From Halictus rubicundus (lineage: Eukaryota; Arthropoda; Insecta; Hymenoptera; Halictidae): a DNA stretch of 64,000 bases. The first letter of the stretch is position 1. Every line of letters starts with the position of its first letter. Shown piece by piece: positions 50,873-63,544 of the stretch. Where the stretch lies: positions 62,001 through 126,000 of the forward strand of contig NW_027488858.1 of NCBI RefSeq assembly GCF_050948215.1, in the 5' to 3' direction. The translations under genes were made by a program, and so were the position numbers. The notes beneath the pieces are model-generated. The model worked only from the letters and a program-made list of their open reading frames with translations, was not told where the DNA came from and did no database searches.

Positions 50873-53800
50873 TTACGATATATATTGTTAGAAACCGTCT
50901 ATATTACAGCGATATCACGTCTAAAATCGTCTAGGACCGATACGGAAAAAGTTTCCTCTTAGCGGTGGGACTTAGAAAAATTTTCGTCCAGGGTCCTACG
51001 GAGTAGTACATCCGTCCATTATTTGCTAATAACTCGGTAAATAATAGTAGTAGCGAGTTTGGTGTTATGATATATATTGTTAGAAAACGTCTATATTACA
51101 GTGATATCACGTCGAAACTCGTCTAGGACCGATACGGAAAAAGTTTCCTCTTAGCGGTGGGGCTTAGAAAAGTGTTCGTCCAACGTCCGACGGAGTAGTA
51201 CATCCGTCCATTATTTGCCAATAACTCGGTAAATAATAGTAGTAGCGAGTTTGGTGTTACGATATATATTGTTAGAAACCGTCTATATTACAGTGATATC
51301 ACTTCGAAAATCGTCTAGGACCGATACGGTAAAAGTTTCCTCTTAGCGGTGGGGCTTAGAAAAGTGTTCGTCCAACGTCCGACGGAGTAGTACATCCGTC
51401 CATTATTTGCCAATAACTCGGTAAATAATAGTAGTAGCGAGTTTGGTGTTACGATATATATTGTTAGAAACCGTCTATATTACAGTGATATCACGTCTAA
51501 AATCGTCTAGGACCGATACGGAAAAAGTTTCCTCTTAGCGGTGGGACTTAGAAAAATTTTCGTCCAGGGTCCTACGGAGTAGTACATCCGTCCATTATTT
51601 GCTAATAACTCGGTAAATAATAGTAGTAGCGAGTTTGGTGTTATGATATATATTGTTTGAAACCGTCTATATTACAGTGATATCACGTCGAAAATCGTCT
51701 AGGACCGATACGGAAAAAGTTTCCTCTTAGCGGTGGGGCTTAGAAAAATGTTCGTCCAACGTCCGACGGAGTAGTACATCCGTCCATTATTAGCTAATAA
51801 CTCGGTAAACAATAGTAGTAGCGAGTTTGGTGTTATGATATATATTGTTAGAAACCGTCTATATTACAGTGATATCACGTCGAAAATCGTCTAGGATCGA
51901 TACGGAAAAAGTTTCCTCTTAGCGGTGGGGCTTAGAAAAATGTTCGTCCAACGTCCGACGGAGTAGTACATCCGTCCATTATTTGCTAATAACTCGGTAA
52001 ATAATAGTAGTAGCGAGTTTGGTGTTACGATATATATTGTTAGAAAACGTCTATATTACAGTGATATCACGTCGAAACTCGTCTAGGACCGATACGGAAA
52101 AAGTTTCCTCTTAGCGGTGGGACTTCGAAAAATTTCCAGAGTTTTGTCGACGGAGTAGTACATCCGTCCATTATTTGCTAATAACTCGGTAAATAATAGT
52201 AGTAGCGAGTTTGGTGTTACGATATATATTGTTAGAAACCGTCTATATTACAGTGATATCACGTCGAAAATCGTCTAGGACCGATACGGAAAAAGTTTCC
52301 TCTTAGCGGTGGGGCTTAGAAAAATGTTCGTCCAACGTCCGACGGAGTAGTACATCCGTCCATTATTAGCTAATAACTCGGTAAACAATAGTAGTAGCGA
52401 GTTTGGTGTTATGATATATATTGTTAGAAACCGTCTATATTACAGTGATATCACGTCGAAAATCGTCTAGGATCGATACGGAAAAAGTTTCCTCTTAGCG
52501 GTGGGGCTTAGAAAAATGTTCGTCCAACGTCCGACGGAGTAGTACATCCGTCCATTATTTGCTAATAACTCGGTAAATAATAGTAGTAGCGAGTTTGGTG
52601 TTATGATATATATTGTTAGAAAACGTCTATATTACAGTGATATCACGTCGAAACTCGTCTAGGACCGATACGGAAAAAGTTTCCTCTTAGCGGTGGGACT
52701 TCGAAAAATTTCCAGAGTTTTGTCGACGGAGTAGTACATCCGTCCATTATTTGCTAATAACTCGGTAAATAATAGTAGTATTGAGTTTGGTGTTATGATA
52801 TATATTGTTAGAAACCGTCTATATTACAGTGATATCACGTCGAAAATCGTCTAGGACCGATACGGTAAAAGTTTCCTCTTAGCGGTGGGACTTAGAAAAG
52901 TGTTCGTCCAACGTCCGACGGAGTAGTACATTCGTCCATTATTTTCTAATAACTCAGTAAATAATAGTAGTAGCGAGTTTGGTGTTATGATATATATTGT
53001 TAGAAACCGTCTATATTACAGTGATATCACTTCGAAACTCGTCTAGGACCGATACGGAAAAAGTTTCCTCTTAGCGGTGGGACTTAGAAAAATGTTCGTC
53101 CAACGTCCGACGGAGTAGTACATTCGTCCATTATTTTCTAATAACTCGGTAAATAATAGTAGTAGCGAGTTTGGTGTTATGATATATATTGTTAGAAACC
53201 GTCTATATTACAGTGATCCCTCTTCGAAAATCGTCTAGGACCGATACGGAAAAAGTTTCCTCTTAGCGGTGGGGCTTAGAAAAGTGTTCGTCCAACGTCC
53301 GACGGAGTAGTACATCCGTCCATTATTTGCCAATAACTCGGTAAATAATAGTAGTAGCGAGTTTGGTGTTACGATATATATTGTTAGAAACCGTCTATAT
53401 TACAGTGATATCACGTCTAAAATCGTCTAGGACCGATACGGAAAAAGTTTCCTCTTAGCGGTGGGACTTAGAAAAATTTTCGTCCAGGGTCCTACGGAGT
53501 AGTACATCCGTCCATTATTTGCTAATAACTCGGTAAATAATAGTAGTAGCGAGTTTGGTGTTATGATATATATTGTTAGAAAACGTCTATATTACAGTGA
53601 TATCACGTCGAAACTCGTCTAGGACCGATACGGAAAAAGTTTCCTCTTAGCGGTGGGGCTTAGAAAAGTGTTCGTCCAACGTCCGACGGAGTAGTACATC
53701 CGTCCATTATTTGCCAATAACTCGGTAAATAATAGTAGTAGCGAGTTTGGTGTTACGATATATATTGTTAGAAACCGTCTATATTACAGTGATATCACTT

Positions 53801-55864
53801 CGAAAATCGTCTAGGACCGATACGGTAAAAGTTTCCTCTTAGCGGTGGGGCTTAGAAAAGTGTTCGTCCAACGTCCGACGGAGTAGTACATCCGTCCATT
53901 ATTTGCCAATAACTCGGTAAATAATAGTAGTAGCGAGTTTGGTGTTACGATATATATTGTTAGAAACCGTCTATATTACAGTGATATCACGTCTATAATC
54001 GTCTAGGACCGATACGGAAAAAGTTTCCTCTTAGCGGTGGGACTTAGAAAAATTTTCGTCCAGGGTCCTACGGAGTAGTACATCCGTCCATTATTTGCTA
54101 ATAACTCGGTAAATAATAGTAGTAGCGAGTTTGGTGTTATGATATATATTGTTTGAAACCGTCTATATTACAGTGATATCACGTCGAAAATCGTCTAGGA
54201 CCGATACGGAAAAAGTTTCCTCTTAGCGGTGGGGCTTAGAAAAATGTTCGTCCAACGTCCGACGGAGTAGTACATCCGTCCATTATTAGCTAATAACTCG
54301 GTAAACAATAGTAGTAGCGAGTTTGGTGTTATGATATATATTGTTAGAAACCGTCTATATTACAGTGATATCACGTCGAAAATCGTCTAGGATCGATACG
54401 GAAAAAGTTTCCTCTTAGCGGTGGGGCTTAGAAAAATGTTCGTCCAACGTCCGACGGAGTAGTACATCCGTCCATTATTTGCTAATAACTCGGTAAATAA
54501 TAGTAGTAGCGAGTTTGGTGTTACGATATATATTGTTAGAAAACGTCTATATTACAGTGATATCACGTCGAAACTCGTCTAGGACCGATACGGAAAAAGT
54601 TTCCTCTTAGCGGTGGGACTTCGAAAAATTTCCAGAGTTTTGTCGACGGAGTAGTACATCCGTCCATTATTTGCTAATAACTCGGTAAATAATAGTAGTA
54701 GCGAGTTTGGTGTTACGATATATATTGTTAGAAACCGTCTATATTACAGTGATATCACGTCGAAAATCGTCTAGGACCGATACGGAAAAAGTTTCCTCTT
54801 AGCGGTGGGGCTTAGAAAAATGTTCGTCCAACGTCCGACGGAGTAGTACATCCGTCCATTATTAGCTAATAACTCGGTAAACAATAGTAGTAGCGAGTTT
54901 GGTGTTATGATATATATTGTTAGAAACCGTCTATATTACAGTGATATCACGTCGAAAATCGTCTAGGATCGATACGGAAAAAGTTTCCTCTTAGCGGTGG
55001 GGCTTAGAAAAATGTTCGTCCAACGTCCGACGGAGTAGTACATCCGTCCATTATTTGCTAATAACTCGGTAAATAATAGTAGTAGCGAGTTTGGTGTTAT
55101 GATATATATTGTTAGAAAACGTCTATATTACAGTGATATCACGTCGAAACTCGTCTAGGACCGATACGGAAAAAGTTTCCTCTTAGCGGTGGGACTTCGA
55201 AAAATTTCCAGAGTTTTGTCGACGGAGTAGTACATCCGTCCATTATTTGCTAATAACTCGGTAAATAATAGTAGTATTGAGTTTGGTGTTATGATATATA
55301 TTGTTAGAAACCGTCTATATTACAGTGATATCACGTCGAAAATCGTCTAGGACCGATACGGTAAAAGTTTCCTCTTAGCGGTGGGACTTAGAAAAGTGTT
55401 CGTCCAACGTCCGACGGAGTAGTACATTCGTCCATTATTTTCTAATAACTCAGTAAATAATAGTAGTAGCGAGTTTGGTGTTATGATATATATTGTTAGA
55501 AACCGTCTATATTACAGTGATATCACTTCGAAACTCGTCTAGGACCGATACGGAAAAAGTTTCCTCTTAGCGGTGGGACTTAGAAAAATGTTCGTCCAAC
55601 GTCCGACGGAGTAGTACATTCGTCCATTATTTTCTAATAACTCGGTAAATAATAGTAGTAGCGAGTTTGGTGTTATGATATATATTGTTAGAAACCGTCT
55701 ATATTACAGTGATCCCTCTTCGAAAATCGTCTAGGACCGATACGGAAAAAGTTTCCTCTTAGCGGTGGGGCTTAGAAAAGTGTTCGTCCAACGTCCGACG
55801 GAGTAGTACATCCGTCCATTATTTGCTATTAACTCGGTAAATAATAGTAGTAGCGAGTTTGGTG
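50873..55864 (+). repeat. Thirteen-monomer tandem duplication (2 x 2,496 bp)
   Basis: Copies at 50,873-53,368 and 53,369-55,864. Rare marks repeat exactly 2,496 bases apart: third-form cassette CAGGGTCCTA (50,989 and 53,485; 51,565 and 54,061), TTTGAAACC (51,656 and 54,152), AGTATTGAG (52,778 and 55,274) and GATCCCTC (53,215 and 55,711). Inside each copy a trio (CGGA/AAATG; GGATC; AAACG/AAACTC/B) occurs twice in a row, so a 576-bp duplication is nested within the larger one. The copies differ at only a few bases, for example CAGCGATATC near 50,909, ACGTCTATAATC near 53,990, and GCCAAT (near 53,331) against GCTATT (near 55,827) in the last unit. Confidence 0.92.
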
Positions 55865-58800
55865 TTATGATATATATTGTTAGAAAACGTCTATATTACA
55901 GTGATATCACGTCGAAACTCGTCTAGGACCGATACGGAAAAAGTTTCCTCTTAGCGGTGGGACTTCGAAAAATTTCCAGAGTTTTGTCGACGGAGTAGTA
56001 CATCCGTCCATTATTTGCTAATAACTCGGTAAATAATAGTAGTATTGAGTTTGGTGTTATGATATATATTGTTAGAAACCGTCTATATTACAGTGATATC
56101 ACGTCGAAACTCGTCTAGGACCGATACGGAAAAAGTTTCCTCTTAGCGGTGGGACTTAGAAAAATGTTCGTCCAACGTCCGACGGAGTAGTACATTCGTC
56201 CATTATTTTCTAATAACTCAGTAAATAATAGTAGTAGCGAGTTTGGTGTTATGATATATATTGTTAGAAACCGTCTATATTACAGTGATCCCTCTTCGAA
56301 AATCGTCTAGGACCGATACGGTAAAAGTTTCCTCTTAGCGGTGGGGCTTAGAAAAATTTTCGTCCAACGTCCGACGGAGTAGTACATCCGTCCATTATTT
56401 GCTAATAACTCGGTAAATAATAGTAGTAGCGAGTTTGGTGTTATGATATATATTGTTAGAAACCGTCTGTATTACAGTGATATCACGTCGAAAATCGTCT
56501 AGGACCGATACGGTAAAAGTTTCCTCTTAGCGGTGGGGCTTAGAAAAAATTTCGTCCAACGTCCGACGGAGTAGTACATCCGTCCATTATTTGCTAATAA
56601 CTCGGTAAATAATAGTAGTAGCGAGTTTGGTGTTATGATATATATTGTTAGAAACCGTCTGTATTACAGTGATATCGGGTCGAAAATAGTCTAGGACCGA
56701 TACGGAAAAAGTTTCCTCTTAGCGGTGGGGCTTAGAAAAGTGTTCGTCCAACGTCCGACGGAGTAGTACATTCGTCCATTATTTTCTAATAACTCAGTAA
56801 ATAATAGTAGTAGCGAGTTTGGTGTTATGATATATATTGTTAGAAACCGTCTATATTACAGTGATATCACGTCGAAAATCGTCTAGGACCGATACGGTAA
56901 AAGTTTCCTCTTAGCGGTGGGGCTTAGAAAAATGTTCGTCCAACGTCCGACGGAGTAGTACATCCGTCCATTATTAGCTAATAACTCGGTAAACAATAGT
57001 AGTAGCGAGTTTGGTGTTATGATATATATTGTTAGAAAACGTCTATATTACAGTGATATCACGTCGAAACTCGTCTAGGACCGATACGGAAAAAGTTTCC
57101 TCTTAGCGGTGGGGCTTAGAAAAGTGTTCGTCCAACGTCCGACGGAGTAGTACATTCGTCCATTATTTGCTAATAACTCAGTAAATAATAGTAGTAGCGA
57201 GTTTGGTGTTATGATATATATTGTTAGAAACCGTCTATATTACAGTGATATCACGTCGAAAATCGTCTAGGACCGATACGGAAAAAGTTTCCTCTTAGCG
57301 GTGGAACTTAGAAAAATTTCCAGAGTTTTGTCGACGGAGTAGTACATCCGTCCATTATTTGCTAATAACTCGGTAAATAATAGTAGTAGCGAGTTTGGTG
57401 TTATGATATATATTGTTAGAAACCGTCTATATTACAGTGATATCACGTCGAAAATCGTCTAGGACCGATACGGAAAAAGTTTCCTCTTAGCGGTGGGACT
57501 AGGAAAAATTTCCAGAGTTTTGTCGACGGAGTAGTACATCCGTCCATTATTTGCTAATAACTCGGTAAATAATAGTAGTAGCGAGTTTGGTGTTATGATA
57601 TATATTGTTAGAAACCGTCTATATTACAGTGATATCACGTCGAAAATCGTCTAGGACCGATACGGAAAAAGTTTCCTCTTAGCGGTGGGGCTTAGAAAAA
57701 TGTTCGTCCAACGTCCGACGGAGTAGTACATCCGTCCATTATTAGCTAATAACTCGGTAAACAATAGTAGTAGCGAGTTTGGTGTTATGATATATATTGT
57801 TAGAAACCGTCTATATTACAGTGATATCACGTCGAAAATCGTCTAGGACCGATACGGTAAAAGTTTCCTCTTAGCGGTGGGGCTTAGAAAAGTGTTCGTC
57901 CAACGTCCGACGGAGTAGTACATCCGTCCATTATTAGCTAATAACTCGGTAAACAATAGTAGTAGGGAGTTTGGTGTTATGATATATATTGTTAGAAACC
58001 GTCTATATTACAGTGATATCACGTCGAAACTCGTCTAGGACCGATACGGAAAAAGTTTCCTCTTAGCGGTGAGGCTTTGAAAAGTGTTCGTCCAACGTCC
58101 GACGGAGTAGTACATCCGTCCATTATTTGCTAATAACTCGGTAAATAATAGTAGTAGCGAGTTTGGTGTTATGATATATATTGTTAGAAACCGTCTATAT
58201 TACAGTGATATCACGTCGAAAATCGTCTAGGACCGATACGGTAAAAGTTTCCTCTTAGCGGTGGGGCTTAGAAAAATGTTCGTCCAACGTCCGACGGAGT
58301 AGTACATCCGGCCATTATTAGCTAATAACTCGGTAAACAATAGTAGTAGCGAGTTTGGTGTTATGATATATATTGTTAGAAACCGTCTATATTACAGTGA
58401 TATCACGTCGAAAATCGTCTAGGACCGATACGGAAAAAGTTTCCTCTTAGCGGTGGGGCTTAGAAAAGTGTTCGTCCAACGTCCGACGGAGTAGTACATT
58501 CGTCCTTTATTTGCTAATAACTCAGTAAATAATAGTAGTAGCGAGTTTGGTGTTATGATATATATTGTTAGAAACCGTCTATATTACAGTGATATCACGT
58601 CGAAAATCGTCTAGGACCGATACGGAAAAAGTTTCCCCTTAGCGGTGGGGCTTAGAAAAATGTTCGTCCAACGTCCGACGGAGTAGTACATCCGTCCATT
58701 ATTAGCTAATAACTCGGTAAATAATAGTAGTAGCGAGTTTGGTGTTATGATATATATTGTTAGAAACCGTCTGTATTACAATGATATCGGGTCGAAAATG

Positions 58801-60088
58801 GTCTAGGACCGATACGGTAAAAGTTTCCTCTTAGCGGTGGGGCTTGGAAAAATGTTCGTCCAACGTCCCCCGGAGTAGTACATCCGTCCATTATTAGCTA
58901 ATAACTCGGTAAATAATAGTAGTAGCGAGTTTGGTGTTATGATATATATTGTTAGAAACCGTCTATATTACAGTGATATCACGTCGAAACTCGTCTAGGA
59001 CCGATACGGAAAAAGTTTCCTCTTAGCGGTGGGGCTTAGAAAAGTGTTCGTCCAACGTCCGACGGAGTAGTACATTCGTCCATTATTTGCTAATAACTCA
59101 GTAAATAATAGTAGTAGCGAGTTTGGTGTTATGATATATATTGTTCGGAACCGTCTGTATTACAATGATATCGGGTCGAAAATCGTCTAGGACCGATACG
59201 GAAAAAGTTTCCTCTTAGCGGTGGGGCTTAGAAAAGTGTTCGTCCAACGTCCGACGGAGTAGTACATCCGTCCATTATTTGCTAATAACTCGGTAAATAA
59301 TAGTAGTAGCGAGTTTGGTGTTATGATATATATTATTAGAAACCGTCTATATTACAGTGATATCACGTCGAAACTCGTCTAGGACCGATACGGAAAAAGT
59401 TTCCTCTTAGCGGTGGGGCTTAGAAAAGTGTTCGTCCAACGTCCGACGGAGTAGTACATTCGTCCATTATTTGCTAATAACTCAGTAAATAATAGTAGTA
59501 GCGAGTTTGGTGTTATGATATATATTGTTAGAAACCGTCTATATTACAGTGATATCACGTCGAAACTCGTCTAGGACCGATACGGAAAAAGTTTCCTCTT
59601 AGCGGTGGGGCTTAGAAAAGTGTTCGTCCAACGTCCGACGGAGTAGTACATCCGTCCATTATTTGCTAATAACTCGGTAAATAATAGTAGTAGCGAGTTT
59701 GGTGTTATGATATATATTGTTAGAAACCGTCTGTATTACAGTGATATCGGGTCGAAAATGGTCTAGGACCGATACGGAAAAAGTTTCCTCTTAGCGGTGG
59801 GACTTAGAAAAGTGTTCGTCCAACGTCCGACGGAGTAGTACATCCGTCCATTATTTGCTAATAACTCGGTAAATAATAGTAGTAGCGAGTTTAGTGTTAT
59901 GATATATATTGTTAGAAACCGTCTATATTACAGTGATATCACGTCGAAACTCGTCTAGGACCGATACGGAAAAAGTTTCCTCTTAGCGGTGGGGTTTAGA
60001 AAAGTGTTCGTCCAACGTCCGACGGAGTAGTACATTCGTCCATTATTTGCTAATAACTCAGTAAATAATAGTAGTAGCGAGTTTGGTG
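55865..60088 (+). repeat. Diverse mosaic satellite
   Basis: No gene. It starts with AAACTC/B/AGTATTGAG, TATTTTCT and a third GATCCCTC unit (56,287), then passes to TTTTCG and CTGTATT/GGG units and two B-tailed units with odd heads (GTGGAACTTAG near 57,303; GGGACTAGGAAAA near 57,495). From 58,745 three units (CTGTATT with CAATG and CTTGG; AAACTC; GGAACC with CTGTATT and CAATG) resemble those at 60,473-61,048, 1,728 bases on. They are a more diverged early version of the 9-monomer HOR. Private changes such as CCTTTATT near 58,504, TATTATTAG near 59,331 and TTTAGTGTT near 59,890 are frequent. Confidence 0.8.
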
Positions 60089-63000
60089 TTATGATATATA
60101 TTGTTAGAAACCGTCTATATTACAGTGATATCACGTCGAAAATCGTCTAGGACCGATACGGAAAAAGTTTCCTCTTAGCGGTGGGGCTTAGAAAAGTGTT
60201 CGTCCAACGTCCGATGGAGTAGTACACCCGTCCATTATTTGCTAATAACTCGGTAAATAATAGTAGTAGCGAGTTTGGTGTTATGATATATATTGTTAGA
60301 AACCGTCTATATTACAGTGATATCACGTCGAAAATCGTCTAGGACCGATACGGAAAAAGTTTCCTCTTAGCGGTGGGGCTTAGAAAAGTGTTCGTCCAAC
60401 GTCCGACGGAGTAGTACATTCGTCCATTATTTGCTAATAACTCAGTAAATAATAGTAGTAGCGAGTTTGGTGTTATGATATATATTGTTAGGAACCGTCT
60501 GTATTACAATGATATCGGGTCGAAAATGGTCTGGGACCGATACGGTAAAAGTTTCCTCTTAGCGGTTGGGCTTGGAAAAATGTTCGTCCAACGTCCCACG
60601 GAGTAGTACATCCGTCCATTATTAGCTAATAACTCGGTAAATAATAGTAGTAGCGAGTTTGGTGTTATGATATATATTGTTAGAAACCGTCTATATTACA
60701 GTGATATCACGTCGAAACTCGTCTAGGACCGATACGGAAAAAGTTTCCTCTTAGCGGTGGGGCTTAGAAAAGTGTTCGTCCAACGTCCGACGGAGTAGTA
60801 CATTCGTCCATTATTTGCTAATAACTCAGTAAATAATAGTAGTAGCGAGTTTGGTGTTATGATATATATTGTTAGGAACCGTCTGTATTACAATGATATC
60901 GGGTCGAAAATCGTCTAGGACCGATACGGAAAAAGTTTCCTCTTAGCGGTGGGGTTTAGAAAAGTGTTCGTCCAACGTCCGACGGAGTAGTACACCCGTC
61001 CATTATTTGCTAATAACTCGGTAAATAATAGTAGTAGCGAGTTTGGTGTTATGATATATATTGTTAGAAACCGTCTATATTACAGTGATATCACGTCGAA
61101 AATCGTCTAGGACCGATACGGAAAAAGTTTCCTCTTAGCGGTGGGGCTTAGAAAAATTTCCAGAGTTTTGTCGACGGAGTAGTACACCCGTCCATTATTT
61201 GCTAATAACTCGGTAAATAATAGTAGTAGCGAGTTTGGTGTTGTGATATATATTGTTAGAAACCGTCTATATTACAGTGATATTACGTCGACAATTGCCT
61301 AGGACCGATACGGAAAAAGTTTCCTCTTAGCGGAGGGACTTAGAAAAATTTTCGTCCAACGTCCGACGGAGTAGTACATCCGGCCATTATTTGCTTATAA
61401 CTCGGTAAATAATAGTAGTAGCGAGTTTGGTGTTATGATATATATTGTTAGAAACCGTCTATATTACAGTGATATCACGTCGAAAATCGTCTAGGACCGA
61501 TACGGAAAAAGTTTCCTCTTAGCGGTGGGGCTTAGAAAAATGTTCGTCCAACGTCCGACGGAGTAGTACATCCGTCCATTATTAGCTAATAACTCGGTAA
61601 ATAATAGTAGTAGCGAGTTTGGTGTTATGATATATATTGTTAGAAACCGTCTATATTACAGTGATATCACGTCGAAAATCGTCTAGGACCGATACGGAAA
61701 AAGTTTCCTCTTAGCGGTGGGACTTAGAATAGTGTTCGTCCAACGTCCGACGGAGTAGTACATTCGTCCATTATTTGCTAATAACTCGGTAAATAATAGT
61801 AGTAGCGAGTGTGGTGTTATGATATATATTGTTAGAAACCGTCTATATTACAGTGATATCACGTCGAAAATCGTCTAGGACCGATACGGAAAAAGTTTCC
61901 TCTTAGCGGTGGGGCTTAGAAAAGTGTTCGTCCAACGTCCGATGGAGTAGTACACCCGTCCATTATTTGCTAATAACTCGGTAAATAATAGTAGTAGCGA
62001 GTTTGGTGTTATGATATATATTGTTAGAAACCGTCTATATTACAGTGATATCACGTCGAAAATCGTCTAGGACCGATACGGAAAAAGTTTCCTCTTAGCG
62101 GTGGGGCTTAGAAAAGTGTTCGTCCAACGTCCGACGGAGTAGTACATTCGTCCATTATTTGCTAATAACTCAGTAAATAATAGTAGTAGCGAGTTTGGTG
62201 TTATGATATATATTGTTAGGAACCGTCTGTATTACAATGATATCGGGTCGAAAATGGTCTGGGACCGATACGGTAAAAGTTTCCTCTTAGCGGTTGGGCT
62301 TGGAAAAATGTTCGTCCAACGTCCCACGGAGTAGTACATCCGTCCATTATTAGCTAATAACTCGGTAAATAATAGTAGTAGCGAGTTTGGTGTTATGATA
62401 TATATTGTTAGAAACCGTCTATATTACAGTGATATCACGTCGAAACTCGTCTAGGACCGATACGGAAAAAGTTTCCTCTTAGCGGTGGGGCTTAGAAAAG
62501 TGTTCGTCCAACGTCCGACGGAGTAGTACATTCGTCCATTATTTGCTAATAACTCAGTAAATAATAGTAGTAGCGAGTTTGGTGTTATGATATATATTGT
62601 TAGGAACCGTCTGTATTACAATGATATCGGGTCGAAAATCGTCTAGGACCGATACGGAAAAAGTTTCCTCTTAGCGGTGGGGTTTAGAAAAGTGTTCGTC
62701 CAACGTCCGACGGAGTAGTACACCCGTCCATTATTTGCTAATAACTCGGTAAATAATAGTAGTAGCGAGTTTGGTGTTATGATATATATTGTTAGAAACC
62801 GTCTATATTACAGTGATATCACGTCGAAAATCGTCTAGGACCGATACGGAAAAAGTTTCCTCTTAGCGGTGGGGCTTAGAAAAATTTCCAGAGTTTTGTC
62901 GACGGAGTAGTACACCCGTCCATTATTTGCTAATAACTCGGTAAATAATAGTAGTAGCGAGTTTGGTGTTGTGATATATATTGTTAGAAACCGTCTATAT

Positions 63001-63544
63001 TACAGTGATATTACGTCGACAATTGCCTAGGACCGATACGGAAAAAGTTTCCTCTTAGCGGAGGGACTTAGAAAAATTTTCGTCCAACGTCCGACGGAGT
63101 AGTACATCCGGCCATTATTTGCTTATAACTCGGTAAATAATAGTAGTAGCGAGTTTGGTGTTATGATATATATTGTTAGAAACCGTCTATATTACAGTGA
63201 TATCACGTCGAAAATCGTCTAGGACCGATACGGAAAAAGTTTCCTCTTAGCGGTGGGGCTTAGAAAAATGTTCGTCCAACGTCCGACGGAGTAGTACATC
63301 CGTCCATTATTAGCTAATAACTCGGTAAATAATAGTAGTAGCGAGTTTGGTGTTATGATATATATTGTTAGAAACCGTCTATATTACAGTGATATCACGT
63401 CGAAAATCGTCTAGGACCGATACGGAAAAAGTTTCCTCTTAGCGGTGGGACTTAGAATAGTGTTCGTCCAACGTCCGACGGAGTAGTACATTCGTCCATT
63501 ATTTGCTAATAACTCGGTAAATAATAGTAGTAGCGAGTGTGGTG
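60089..63544 (+). repeat. Nine-monomer tandem duplication (2 x 1,728 bp), identical by eye
   Basis: Copies at 60,089-61,816 and 61,817-63,544. All nine units correspond one to one, including very rare ones: GATGGAG with CACCCG; GTTAGGAACC/CTGTATT/CAATG with GGTTGGGCTTGG and CCCACGG; GGGGTTTAG with CACCCG; CTTAG/B with CACCCG; a TTGTG/GATATTACG/GACAATTGCC unit with GGCCATT and GCTTATAAC; and a final AATAGTG unit with GAGTGTGG. I found no difference reading the two copies in parallel. Divergence begins before 60,089 (TTTGG against GTGTGG) and after 63,617 (CGGT against CGGA). Confidence 0.93.
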
